From NCBI GenBank assembly GCA_016204525.1, contig JACQKO010000085.1, forward strand, positions 1 to 9,852: a stretch of 9,852 bases of DNA, written 5' to 3'. Position numbers and translations under genes: made by a program. Origin of the DNA: Candidatus Levyibacteriota bacterium (GTDB lineage: Bacteria > Patescibacteriota > Microgenomatia > Levybacterales > GWA1-39-11). The notes under the pieces are model-generated. The model searched no databases and was not told the origin of the DNA. It was given only the letters and a program-made list of their open reading frames with translations. Shown one piece after another: positions 4,219 through 9,852 of this stretch (position 1 is its first letter; the number at the start of each line of letters is the position of its first letter).

Positions 4219-5292
4219 ATGGCAGAATATAACTTAGGAAAAACAACAACACCGAACACGCTTACAGATTACAGCGTCGATTTAGTCAGTCCGGACAGTC
4301 CGATAGACGCAAGAGAAGCCAAATGGTATAATTCTAATTTTACCAAATGGTTCGGGCATTACACAAAACATTCTAAGATTAAGAAATCTATTGACGCTTA
4401 CGCAACATGGGTTTTGGGACAGGGATTTGAAACAGATATAAGAACAAAAGTTATTCTTGACCATGTCGATGGGTGGGGAGAAGATACATTCATTTCTGTC
4501 TTATGGAATATGCTTGTTATGAAGAAAGTTAATGGGGACAGTTATGCCCAGAGAATTAAAGATAAAGAAAACTTTTTAATTAATCTTAAACCATTAAATC
4601 CCCAGCATATGATTCACGTTGTTAATGGGAAAGGAAGAATTGTAAGATATGAATATAAACCTGCGGGCTCAACACCAATAATTTTTCAACCAAACGAAAT
4701 TTTGCATTTATGTAATGATAGAGTTGCAGACGAGATACATGGACGTTCCGTCATTGAGGCGGTTGAATGGAACGTTGAAGCATGTGAAGAAGCAAAAAGA
4801 GCACATAGGAAAATGCAGTACAGAAACGGGATTGTCAGAGTCATAGAAGTTGATACCGACGACACAACAAAGATTAACACATTAAAAACCCAATGGGCGA
4901 CAGCAATAGAAAAGGGCGATGTTTTAATAATTCCGAAGGGTGTTGCAGAAGCGAAAGACTGGCACGGAACATTAAATACACAGGATGTTTTAGGCTGGCT
5001 CAGATATCTCGATGATGATTTTTACATTTCTATTGGAATACCAAAAGCAATTCTGGGCGGAACATCCGACAGCACAGAAGCAAGCGCAAAAATAGCAACG
5101 CTTAATTTTGACCCGTTATATCTTGCAGAGAAACAGGAATTAGAACAGGACTTATGGAAACAATTAGGAATTAAAGTTTTATTCGGAAAACAGCCAAGCT
5201 TATTGGACAATATGCAAACTGACGAAGCAAAGAACACAGGACAATTAGGTTATCAACAAAACGATGTTCAAGCAGGCAAAGGAGATAAATGA
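4219..5292 (+). CDS. Portal protein
   Basis: The portal forms the dodecameric ring at one capsid vertex through which DNA is packaged and ejected. The 357-residue product shows the HK97-type portal order: an N-terminal segment with SKIKKSIDAYATWVLGQGF (52-70), WNMLVMKKVNGDSYAQRIKD (96-115), the clip/wing strand LKPLNPQHMIHVVNGKGRIV (123-142), PNEILHLCNDRVADEIHGRS (158-177), long stem helices rich in Glu/Lys (about 180-203), and then LNTQDVLGWLRYLDDDFYIS (252-271) with GIPKAILGG following. It is shorter than many HK97-type portals (roughly 400-500 residues) and lacks an extended C-terminal crown, ending in a polar tail. The start follows the upstream stop by 8 bases. Its stop overlaps the next gene as ATGA. 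Confidence 0.92.
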   Translation: MAEYNLGKTTTPNTLTDYSVDLVSPDSPIDAREAKWYNSNFTKWFGHYTKHSKIKKSIDAYATWVLGQGFETDIRTKVILDHVDGWGEDTFISVLWNMLVMKKVNGDSYAQRIKDKENFLINLKPLNPQHMIHVVNGKGRIVRYEYKPAGSTPIIFQPNEILHLCNDRVADEIHGRSVIEAVEWNVEACEEAKRAHRKMQYRNGIVRVIEVDTDDTTKINTLKTQWATAIEKGDVLIIPKGVAEAKDWHGTLNTQDVLGWLRYLDDDFYISIGIPKAILGGTSDSTEASAKIATLNFDPLYLAEKQELEQDLWKQLGIKVLFGKQPSLLDNMQTDEAKNTGQLGYQQNDVQAGKGDK

Positions 5293-5453
5293 ATTTAAAA
5301 AAATATATGGAATATAACGATAAAAGGTTAGAAGAGCTATATCATCGAATGAAAAGAATTGAAATTATAGCCTACTATGTCGCCGGGGTATTGACTGCGG
5401 GTTATATTCCGAATGTAATTGGGGTGTTACAATGGTTATTTTTAATCCGATAA
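5289..5453 (+). CDS. 54-residue membrane-anchored small protein
   Basis: AAAGGAG just before the ATG is one of the clearest ribosome-binding sites in the window, and the ATGA overlap couples it to the portal gene. The N-terminal half is a charged helix (KKYMEYNDKRLEELYHRMKR, 4-23). The C-terminal half is hydrophobic with a Pro kink (about 25-52, IAYYVAGVLTAGYIPNVIGV and on). This layout, a cytoplasmic amphipathic helix then a membrane segment, resembles small phage holin-associated or XhlA-type proteins, but sequence identity to those is not claimed. The gene overlaps the next one by 22 bases. Confidence 0.65.
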   Translation: MNLKKYMEYNDKRLEELYHRMKRIEIIAYYVAGVLTAGYIPNVIGVLQWLFLIR

Positions 5454-6301
5454 AATTCAGAAAGAAAAAGAAAAAGGAAAGTGCAGACTTAATGGGATTC
5501 GAACCCCCGGTATCGAAAGAACCAATTATGACGCCTGTAAGCTCGGCAGATTTTTTACCACCTAAACAAGAGGTAGCTACCGATATAAGTAAGCCCAAAT
5601 TCGGTTTCATTAAAAAGGACGACAAACAATTTGCTCTCCCAAAAAAAGAAATCTTGAATTTAGAGGCACAGGGAGATATACCGGCGGGGGCATTAGAAGC
5701 CCAGCAATTAGCAAGACAAAAAAATGAAACTCAGGTATTTTCAGAAGATTTGTTAAATCAAATTGGAAAATTAACGCCGGAGCAACAGGCAAGAAAAATT
5801 CAGGATGATAAAGGTTTAACCACAGCTCAGGCGGGAATAGCAGGTTTAGGCGGAGCAATAACAGGAGCAGGTGCGGGGTTTGCAGTTGCAGGTCCGCCAG
5901 GCGCAGCGGTGGGGGCATTAGTTGGGGGAATTGGGGCTGCATATGCTGCGGTAGCATACGATAAGACACAAGATGTCAAGACTGCAAAAACAGCAGGGAT
6001 ACAAGCATCAAATAATATTGATATAACAACCAATGCTTTAAATGCAGGTTTAATAAGTCCAAGCGAGGCATTGGACAGAATCAATAATGAAATATCAAAC
6101 CTTTATGCCTCGCAAAGAACACTACAGCAAGAGACAAGAGGGGCTGTTGGGAGGGATTTATCAAAAGCACAAGATGAATTAATTCAAATAACGTCTAAGG
6201 TTGATAATTTAGAATATCAAAAGGCGAAATTACGATTAGCGTTGTTACAACCAAATCCTGTAAATATAATTCCTATTCAGCAAGATATCATCCAACAATA
6301 G
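5432..6301 (+). CDS. Glycine-zipper and coiled-coil protein; candidate internal/ejected virion protein
   Basis: The protein has 289 residues in three visible parts. Residues 8-15 are almost all Arg/Lys, followed by a Pro-rich linker to about 70. Residues 135-175 hold a Gly/Ala-rich hydrophobic stretch (GLGGAITGAGAGFAVAGPPG, then AAVGALVGGIGAAYAAVAY), a glycine-zipper membrane module that forms tightly packed helices. Residues 210-272 are a heptad-like coiled coil. A glycine zipper in a head-operon protein next to the portal suggests a membrane-active virion component delivered at entry, comparable in idea to ejection proteins of short-tailed phages; this is inference. The start at 5432 lies inside the previous gene and has a weak GGGGTG upstream. 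A host-lysis role cannot be excluded. Confidence 0.6.
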   Translation: MVIFNPIKFRKKKKKESADLMGFEPPVSKEPIMTPVSSADFLPPKQEVATDISKPKFGFIKKDDKQFALPKKEILNLEAQGDIPAGALEAQQLARQKNETQVFSEDLLNQIGKLTPEQQARKIQDDKGLTTAQAGIAGLGGAITGAGAGFAVAGPPGAAVGALVGGIGAAYAAVAYDKTQDVKTAKTAGIQASNNIDITTNALNAGLISPSEALDRINNEISNLYASQRTLQQETRGAVGRDLSKAQDELIQITSKVDNLEYQKAKLRLALLQPNPVNIIPIQQDIIQQ

Positions 6302-6306
6302 GAAAG

Positions 6307-6314
6307 TATATATA
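6307..6314 (+). promoter_or_regulatory. Promoter with TATA box, leaderless start at 6336
   Basis: TATATATA begins six bases after the previous stop and is preceded by GGAAAG (BRE-like). Its centre is about 26 bases from the ATG at 6336. It opens a second transcript within the structural cluster, which could supply the following proteins at a different level from the portal. Confidence 0.65.
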
Positions 6315-6335
6315 TTCATACACACATAATAATTC

Positions 6336-6566
6336 ATGGAAGAGGAAATTAAATCTGATTTTTTATCGGAAGTCAAATCTGAAAGAGAGAATTTAGAAAA
6401 AGTTAGAGACGAGATAAAACAAGAGAGAGAGAAAATGGAAAGACTAAGAGCAGAAGATATAATGTCAGGACGGGCACCCCATGTTGTTCCGCAAAAAGAA
6501 CCTGAATTATCTCCGAGAGAATATGCTCGTTTAGTTGACGAGGGAAAAATTGGATTCACAAGTTAA
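6336..6566 (+). CDS. 76-residue coiled-coil protein
   Basis: Residues 1-42 form a nearly unbroken Glu/Lys/Arg helix with heptad spacing (SERENLEKVRDEIKQEREKM, 15-34). A short linker (SGRAPHVVPQKEPE) is followed by SPREYARLVDEGKI (59-72), a small helical tail motif. The start is fixed by the TATA box 26 bases upstream. Dimeric coiled-coil proteins just ahead of capsid genes can be scaffolds or capsid-assembly helpers, which is attractive because no other scaffold is visible; this is an inference. The stop is followed by the next start after two bases. Confidence 0.6.
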   Translation: MEEEIKSDFLSEVKSERENLEKVRDEIKQEREKMERLRAEDIMSGRAPHVVPQKEPELSPREYARLVDEGKIGFTS

Positions 6567-6568
6567 GA

Positions 6569-6991
6569 ATGGAGTTTTATTATATCGCTACAGGGCCTAA
6601 ACACTGGCTTGATTTGCATATTTCACACATGCAGAGTGTGGATTTTTATTTAGATGGGATTGCTCCCAATGGGCAGAAAGTCCAGCAACATGTAAAAGGG
6701 GGATTGGAACCTGTACAACTTTACAGATTTATTTTTCCAAAGCCGGCAATGCCTTTTGTTCTATCAACATTCGATGAACATATTAACAAACCCGTCGTTA
6801 ATGGATTGGGTTTGCAGGCATGGGCGCTAAAAAAAGCATTGGGATTAAAAGATATTCCGAAAGATAGATCATTATACAGCGACGCTAAAATGAAAATATC
6901 AAAAGATTATTTACAGATTTTACCAATCGGAATTAAAGAAGATGATGAGGGCATCATGGGATCAACCGGTATGAAACAGGAAAAAATATGA
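6569..6991 (+). CDS. Conserved-looking 140-residue protein, unknown function
   Basis: I do not recognise this family. The N-terminal 80 residues appear to be a mixed beta domain with aromatic and His residues (EFYYIATGPKHWLDLHISHM at 2-21, then a hydrophobic/Pro-rich strand region PVQLYRFIFPKPAMPFVLST at 48-67). A helical segment GLQAWALKKALGLKDIP (80-96) follows, then an acidic tail. There is no signal peptide or membrane segment. It lies between a coiled-coil gene and a small membrane gene, two bases downstream of the former and overlapping the latter as ATGA. A virion role is suggested only by context. Confidence 0.55.
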   Translation: MEFYYIATGPKHWLDLHISHMQSVDFYLDGIAPNGQKVQQHVKGGLEPVQLYRFIFPKPAMPFVLSTFDEHINKPVVNGLGLQAWALKKALGLKDIPKDRSLYSDAKMKISKDYLQILPIGIKEDDEGIMGSTGMKQEKI

Positions 6992-7107
6992 TAACATTAC
7001 AAATTGATTTTTCAGCAGAGGCATTGTTGTTTTATCTGGCTTTGCTTGGAACTTTTGCAGTAATTTTAAAAGTTTATCAGGTATTTTTCCAAAAAGCCCA
7101 AAAATAA
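6988..7107 (+). CDS. 39-residue single-pass membrane protein
   Basis: The start overlaps the upstream stop as ATGA. The product is MITLQIDFSAEALLFYLALL followed by GTFAVILKVYQVFFQKAQK. Residues 11-29 form one membrane-spanning helix, and the tail is basic (KxYQxFFQKAQK), suggesting the C-terminus faces the cytoplasm. It is the third small membrane protein of the cluster and closes the 6336 transcript before a hairpin and a new promoter. Possible roles are a holin partner or virion membrane factor. Confidence 0.6.
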   Translation: MITLQIDFSAEALLFYLALLGTFAVILKVYQVFFQKAQK

Positions 7108-7114
7108 GCTTTTT
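7091..7114 (+). terminator. Hairpin/T-run, possible transcript 3' end
   Basis: AAAAAGC (7091-7097) and GCTTTTT (7108-7114) form a 7-base stem around the stop codon of the 39-residue gene, ending in a T5 run. Archaeal transcripts often end in T-runs. The position just before the promoter at 7133 fits an operon boundary. Confidence 0.4.
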
Positions 7115-7132
7115 AGACTTTAAAGAGATAAA

Positions 7133-7140
7133 TTTATAAA
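7133..7140 (+). promoter_or_regulatory. Capsid operon promoter (TATA box, leaderless start at 7164)
   Basis: TTTATAAA, preceded by AAAGAGATAAA, is the best TATA consensus in the window, and its centre is 27-28 bases before the ATG at 7164. It would drive the decoration-like and major capsid genes, the most abundant virion products. The in-frame ATG at 7143 lies within a few bases of the box and cannot be the start of this transcript. Confidence 0.75.
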
Positions 7141-7163
7141 TATTGTTTTCGATATTCTTAACA

Positions 7164-7583
7164 ATGGCTGACGAAGTAGATTTCTCGGCGGGATGGTATA
7201 ACTTTGGAAACGGCGTTATTCCTTTTACATGTGCCGACGGAACAGGCATAGAAAAAGGCGCATTATTACAAATTTCTGACCCTATGACTGCAGCGTTAGC
7301 AGCAGGTATCGCTCCCAAAGTTGTTGGTGTCTGTTACAGAGAAAAAGTCGCTTCTGATGGCAGAACACAAGTTGATGTTCTTACACAAGGTTATCTTCCA
7401 ATGACATGTTCAGGAAATGTTACTATTGGATTTCCTTTGCAGGCTTATTTGAACAGGGTTGAAAACGCAGGATTAACCGCGAGTGGTCTGTCTGTTATAG
7501 GAATAGCAATGGAAACAGGAACAGACGGAGAGGTTATATTAGTTAAATTCGCACCGGGCATGATTGCCAACGGGCAGGCTTAA
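7164..7583 (+). CDS. DUF2190-like capsid decoration/stabilisation protein
   Basis: The 139-residue product starts MADEVDFSAG. It has the repeated short-strand and glycine pattern of DUF2190-type proteins: an early 'EKGALLQISDP' strand-turn (30-40), an Ala-rich region ALAAGIAPKVVGVCYREKVA (44-63), a mid 'VDVLTQGYLPMTCSG' (70-84), and a final 'GIAMETGTDGEVILVKFAPG' (113-132). Proteins of this kind sit next to major capsid genes and form trimers or surface knobs that cement the shell. The neighbouring major capsid gene begins 3 bases after its stop and shares the promoter. The family match is by pattern and needs a profile search. Confidence 0.65.
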   Translation: MADEVDFSAGWYNFGNGVIPFTCADGTGIEKGALLQISDPMTAALAAGIAPKVVGVCYREKVASDGRTQVDVLTQGYLPMTCSGNVTIGFPLQAYLNRVENAGLTASGLSVIGIAMETGTDGEVILVKFAPGMIANGQA

Positions 7584-7586
7584 ATA

Positions 7587-8465
7587 ATGGCAGATACAAT
7601 AGGACAGGCAGACATTAGGGGATTAGATGTCAAGAAATTACTGAAAGGATATGGGGAACTTGAGTATATTTTTATGTCGGATTTGGCACAGGAAACTGTA
7701 ACAGGAGATTCTTTCAGGTGGTATCAGGAAACTAATGGAGACACAGATGTTACCTCTCCGACAAGAACAGCTAATGTAAGTTTCCAGTCAGAGTTTACCA
7801 ATACAGAGCAAAGCTGGACCAGGAATACTTCTTATGTCAGGAAATATGCGGCAGAGGGATTTGTTCCATTAATGGACATTAGAACCGCTGATATTGATGT
7901 AGTTAAGAGAACATTAAGAAAACTTACAAGATTAATTGCGAAAGGAGTAGATACCAGAATCTGGGATGTTTTATCTCAGGATAGAAATCTTGCTACAATA
8001 GGAACAGCAGGAACAGGAATCAATATAGTTACGAGTTCGGGAGCATGGGGAGACGGAGCTTCAAGTCCTGTAAATGACTTTCTGCAAGCTAAAAGATTTA
8101 TCTGGGTTTCAGGGGGATATAATGCAGAGGGGGCAAGTATCTATATGTCTCCAAATGCTTACAGATTATTTTATAACTGGGTTTTTGCTAAGGGCTCACA
8201 AGTTCCAGAGTTTATAAGTGCTAAATTAGAAAATGGAACTATAACTAAATTCGCGGGATTGAATATTAAAGTTTCTCCAAATGTTACAGCCGATTATGGG
8301 CTGGTTGTCGTTCCCAAGACATGTGCTACATGGTACTCTGAAACTGATTTAACAACTGCACCGATTGAAAATGCCGGAATAGGAACGACATGGAGAGTAT
8401 GGCAAGTTGGAGAAGCAGTCCTTACAGACCCTAAATCCGTATGCCTGATTTCTAATATCGAGTAG
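7587..8465 (+). CDS. Major capsid protein (HK97-like fold)
   Basis: The 292-residue product follows the HK97 capsid order. An N-terminal arm (1-35) is followed by a beta-rich E-loop-like region with Trp/Arg/Thr (42-95, including SFQSEFTNTEQSWTRNTSYV). The long spine helix is ADIDVVKRTLRKLTRLIAKG (101-120), continuing to IWDVLSQDRN. P-domain strands follow, then the helix PVNDFLQAKRFIW (161-173), and an A-domain with ASIYMSPNAYRLFYNWV (183-199), FAGLNIKVSPNV (222-233) and a C-terminal TWRVWQVGEAVLTDPKSVCL (268-287). No delta-domain or cleavage site is evident and no prohead protease is seen nearby, so maturation may not need cleavage. It sits second in the capsid operon. Confidence 0.88.
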   Translation: MADTIGQADIRGLDVKKLLKGYGELEYIFMSDLAQETVTGDSFRWYQETNGDTDVTSPTRTANVSFQSEFTNTEQSWTRNTSYVRKYAAEGFVPLMDIRTADIDVVKRTLRKLTRLIAKGVDTRIWDVLSQDRNLATIGTAGTGINIVTSSGAWGDGASSPVNDFLQAKRFIWVSGGYNAEGASIYMSPNAYRLFYNWVFAKGSQVPEFISAKLENGTITKFAGLNIKVSPNVTADYGLVVVPKTCATWYSETDLTTAPIENAGIGTTWRVWQVGEAVLTDPKSVCLISNIE

Positions 8466-8472
8466 GGGGCTT

Positions 8473-8640
8473 ATGGAATTTAAAGCCCAAATAATCGACG
8501 GAAAGATTGAAGTTAAAGCCATAGCTGAAAGACTGCCTAACGGAGATTTGATTATGCACGTCCCAAGTTTTACATTGATTAGTGATTTAAAGAAAAAATA
8601 CGAGGAAGAACAAAAAGATGGCAAGCGGGCTATACAATAG
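8473..8640 (+). CDS. 55-residue small protein downstream of the capsid gene
   Basis: The frame starts 8 bases after the capsid stop with GGGGG at 8465-8469 as a possible ribosome site, and overlaps the next gene by 23 bases. The product begins MEFKAQIIDGKIEVKAIAER, continues LPNGDLIMHVPSFTLISDLK, and ends with a Lys/Glu-rich helical tail. Two or three short strands and a helix suggest a compact alpha/beta domain. The function is not known. Placement between the major capsid and a virion protein, and translational overlap, suggest a capsid or neck accessory. Confidence 0.6.
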   Translation: MEFKAQIIDGKIEVKAIAERLPNGDLIMHVPSFTLISDLKKKYEEEQKDGKRAIQ

Positions 8641-9019
8641 ATTTAAAGCGAATTTAATGAATAAGGAAATTGATTTGGAAGCAGACACGATAAAAGTTGC
8701 TCTTTACAATTCTTCCCATGCCTTCACAGCGACGGATAATGTTTACACGACCACTAATGAAATTACTGGGACAGGATATACTGCAGGCGGTGCTGCTCTT
8801 GCGGGAAAAGCAGTCACACAAGCTGCCACAACTAAATGGGATGCCAATGATATTTCATGGACAACTGCAACTTTCACCGTTGCGCATGGAGTAATTTACG
8901 ATGATACGCACGCAACAAATGATTTAATTGCTTCAATTGATTTTGGCGGGAATCAAACTGTGACAACGGGAACTTTCACAATCCAGTGGCATGCTGACGG
9001 CATCATAACGCTGGCCTAA
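8618..9019 (+). CDS. Virion structural protein of a widespread phage family (possible tail/fibre or neck protein)
   Basis: The 133-residue product carries a pattern I recall from many tailed phages: LYNRFKANLMNKEIDLEADT (5-24) followed by IKVALYNSSHAF; EITGTGYTAGGAALAGKAVT (48-67); a WDANDISWTTATF strand pair; and a closing LIASIDFGGNQTVTTGTFTI (103-122) with QW...GI..L. These proteins are usually annotated only as hypothetical or structural and are beta-sandwich in character. GAGG lies upstream of the ATG within the previous gene. The next gene begins one base after the stop. This assignment rests on recalled sequence pattern, not a search. Confidence 0.65.
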   Translation: MASGLYNRFKANLMNKEIDLEADTIKVALYNSSHAFTATDNVYTTTNEITGTGYTAGGAALAGKAVTQAATTKWDANDISWTTATFTVAHGVIYDDTHATNDLIASIDFGGNQTVTTGTFTIQWHADGIITLA

Positions 9020-9020
9020 A

Positions 9021-9737
9021 ATGGTAACATGGGAAGGACCAGACCAGACAGCAACGGCAAGCGCAACAGGAAAAGCAGGGCCTTTATTTACTGTTAACAC
9101 CGCAGACAGAAAGATAACTTCTGTTGTGAAAGACAGCAACAGCACGGCGACAACAGCGTATATTTACATAAAGACAACGGCCGGGAATGGGACATTCGTT
9201 GCCTCGGGTTTATTCTCAACCAATACAGCAACATTTAATGATAACATTTCTACGTCCAATACATATTACATTATTGCCGATTCTGCCGGAGCAACCTATA
9301 CCCGTTCAGAATTAGCAACCGGCGGATTTCCTTTTACTGGAACTGACTTAACAGCAACAGCTTCAACTCGTTTCTCCGGTGGTGCAGATTTCACAGACCA
9401 GATAGAAAACATTTTCCAGGTTGTTACTGAAGCACAACAGGTTAATGTTACAGTTACACCCTTAACTCTAACTCTAAGCACAACTTCTAAAATTCCCGAC
9501 ATACAGGTTTTATTTGCCATGAGCTCGGCGTTGAGCTTGACATTAGGTGTAAATTCTCCGACGATAAACATTAAAAAAGAGGGACAGAGCGAAGGAACAG
9601 GGACAATTAATACAAGATTTATCAGAAGCAAGGTTTATGACGACGACGATAAAATAAGTCTCCGACCAAAGAACAATCCTTTAAAGTACGAAAATAAGGA
9701 AAGACAAAATCGTAAAACTTCTTCTTGGAGCGCGTAA
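9021..9737 (+). CDS. Beta-rich structural protein with basic C-terminus (candidate fibre/neck protein)
   Basis: The 238-residue product is rich in Thr, Ser, Ala and short beta strands, e.g. KITSVVKDSNSTATTAYIYI (31-50) and a repeat-like middle segment NTYYIIADSAGATYTRSELA (80-99). It contains NIFQVVTEAQQVNVTVTPLT (130-149) and hydrophobic strands, then changes after about residue 185 to a Lys/Arg/Asn-rich tail (RPKNNPLKYENKERQNRKTS, 215-234). The switch suggests a structural body joined to a nucleic-acid or protein-binding tail, and the reading frame is intact throughout. It follows the preceding structural gene by one base and closes the capsid transcript. I do not recognise a specific family; tail, fibre or glycan-contact roles are possible. 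Confidence 0.6.
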   Translation: MVTWEGPDQTATASATGKAGPLFTVNTADRKITSVVKDSNSTATTAYIYIKTTAGNGTFVASGLFSTNTATFNDNISTSNTYYIIADSAGATYTRSELATGGFPFTGTDLTATASTRFSGGADFTDQIENIFQVVTEAQQVNVTVTPLTLTLSTTSKIPDIQVLFAMSSALSLTLGVNSPTINIKKEGQSEGTGTINTRFIRSKVYDDDDKISLRPKNNPLKYENKERQNRKTSSWSA

Positions 9738-9773
9738 GCTAATTCTTTAGTGACAACATAACAAACAGAAAAG

Positions 9774-9782
9774 TATATAAAG
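9774..9782 (+). promoter_or_regulatory. Promoter with TATA box, leaderless start at 9803
   Basis: TATATAAAG, preceded by ACAGAAAAG (BRE-like), has its centre about 26 bases before the ATG at 9803. A second TATA-like run (GTGTATATTTAG, 9784-9795) is too close to the ATG. It separates the structural operon from a new transcript. Confidence 0.65.
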
Positions 9783-9802
9783 GGTGTATATTTAGTATAA
9801 TC

Positions 9803-9852
9803 ATGGTAGAAAAAGAAGAATATCAGAGTGTAAAAGTAAAAAAAGACACTAA
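9803..9852 (+). CDS. Partial small gene, possible ribbon-helix-helix DNA-binding protein
   Basis: Only 16 complete codons are visible: MVEKEEYQSVKVKKDT. The pattern 'Y.SVKVKKDT' resembles the N-terminal beta strand of archaeal ribbon-helix-helix regulators, where a short strand is followed by a helix after Thr. The start is supported by a TATA box at promoter distance. The rest lies beyond the window, so both family and length are uncertain. Confidence 0.4.
   Translation, partial: MVEKEEYQSVKVKKDT

Noticed and set aside
5488..5515. tRNA T-arm look-alike on the minus strand (GGGGGTTCGAATCCC), possible tRNA or att remnant
   Set aside because: Only three base pairs close the loop, no acceptor, D or anticodon arms can be built around it, and it lies inside an intact coding frame.
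5610..5969. 119-codon minus-strand frame rich in Leu and Pro
   Set aside because: It is a shadow of the glycine-zipper gene; its low-complexity Leu/Pro content comes from the complement of the Gln/Ala/Gly codons.
7143..7163. Upstream ATG giving seven extra residues on the decoration-like protein
   Set aside because: It lies only a few bases from the TATA box, upstream of the expected transcription start; ATG 7164 has the right spacing.
8697..8894. 65-codon plus-strand frame inside the 8618 gene
   Set aside because: It is an out-of-frame reading of a gene with a recognisable conserved pattern; no independent start signal.
9296..9631. 111-codon minus-strand frame
   Set aside because: It is complementary to the Thr/Ser-rich structural gene, has no promoter, and lies opposite a well-supported gene; treated as a shadow.

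Overview
The window reads as the packaging and head-assembly module of a tailed-type (HK97-fold capsid) virus or provirus of an archaeon. The evidence for an archaeal host is in the promoters. Four gene starts (1161, 6336, 7164, 9803) each lie about 26-28 bases downstream of the centre of a TATA-like box preceded by purines (GAAA-like, a possible BRE), so their transcripts would be leaderless. Downstream genes are packed head to tail with ATGA overlaps or gaps of 1-8 bases. The DNA is AT-rich and every supported gene is on the + strand. The host group (DPANN or another AT-rich archaeal lineage) cannot be fixed from this sequence; that part is inference from gene style.

Layout. Positions 1-229 hold the 3' end of a PD-(D/E)XK nuclease resembling archaeal Hjc-type resolvases. 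Positions 230-1160 hold about 0.9 kb with no convincing gene but many repeats: a ~100-base imperfect hairpin (246-345), three direct and one inverted copy of TTAGGCACTAC around a 26-base perfect palindrome (370-481), a long stem (503-553), a repeat triplet forming a stem (907-983), two copies of GTGYACGGTAATAGGCA (704 and 1017), and a polypyrimidine/G-run repeat (1071-1114). I read this as a control hub (replication origin, packaging site, regulatory DNA or structured RNAs). Positions 1161-3016 are the packaging operon: a small winged-helix-like protein (candidate small terminase), a 51-residue zinc-ribbon protein, a 62-codon helical ORF, and the large terminase (TerL). The start of TerL is unresolved: the 62-codon ORF runs into the TerL frame through a G TTA AAC heptamer just before its stop, which suggests -1 ribosomal frameshifting.

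Positions 3018-6301 encode a small membrane protein, a helical putative head-tail adaptor, a beta-rich structural protein, the portal, another small membrane protein and a glycine-zipper/coiled-coil protein that may be an internal or ejected virion protein. A new promoter opens a second transcript at 6336-7107 (coiled-coil protein, an unrecognised 140-residue protein, a 39-residue membrane protein). A third promoter at about 7135 drives a decoration-like protein, the major capsid protein, a 55-residue protein and two beta-rich virion proteins (to 9737). A fourth promoter starts a gene cut by the right edge (9803 on).

Together these genes cover procapsid assembly (capsid, decoration, portal, adaptor), DNA packaging (terminase) and perhaps host exit or entry (small membrane proteins, glycine-zipper protein). 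No recognisable prohead protease, scaffold, tape measure, tail sheath/tube, integrase or polymerase is present. Six short genes that simple length cut-offs would miss (1390, 3018, 5289, 6988, 8473 and, weakly, 598) are included. Functional names rest on motifs and synteny read by eye, without database searches.
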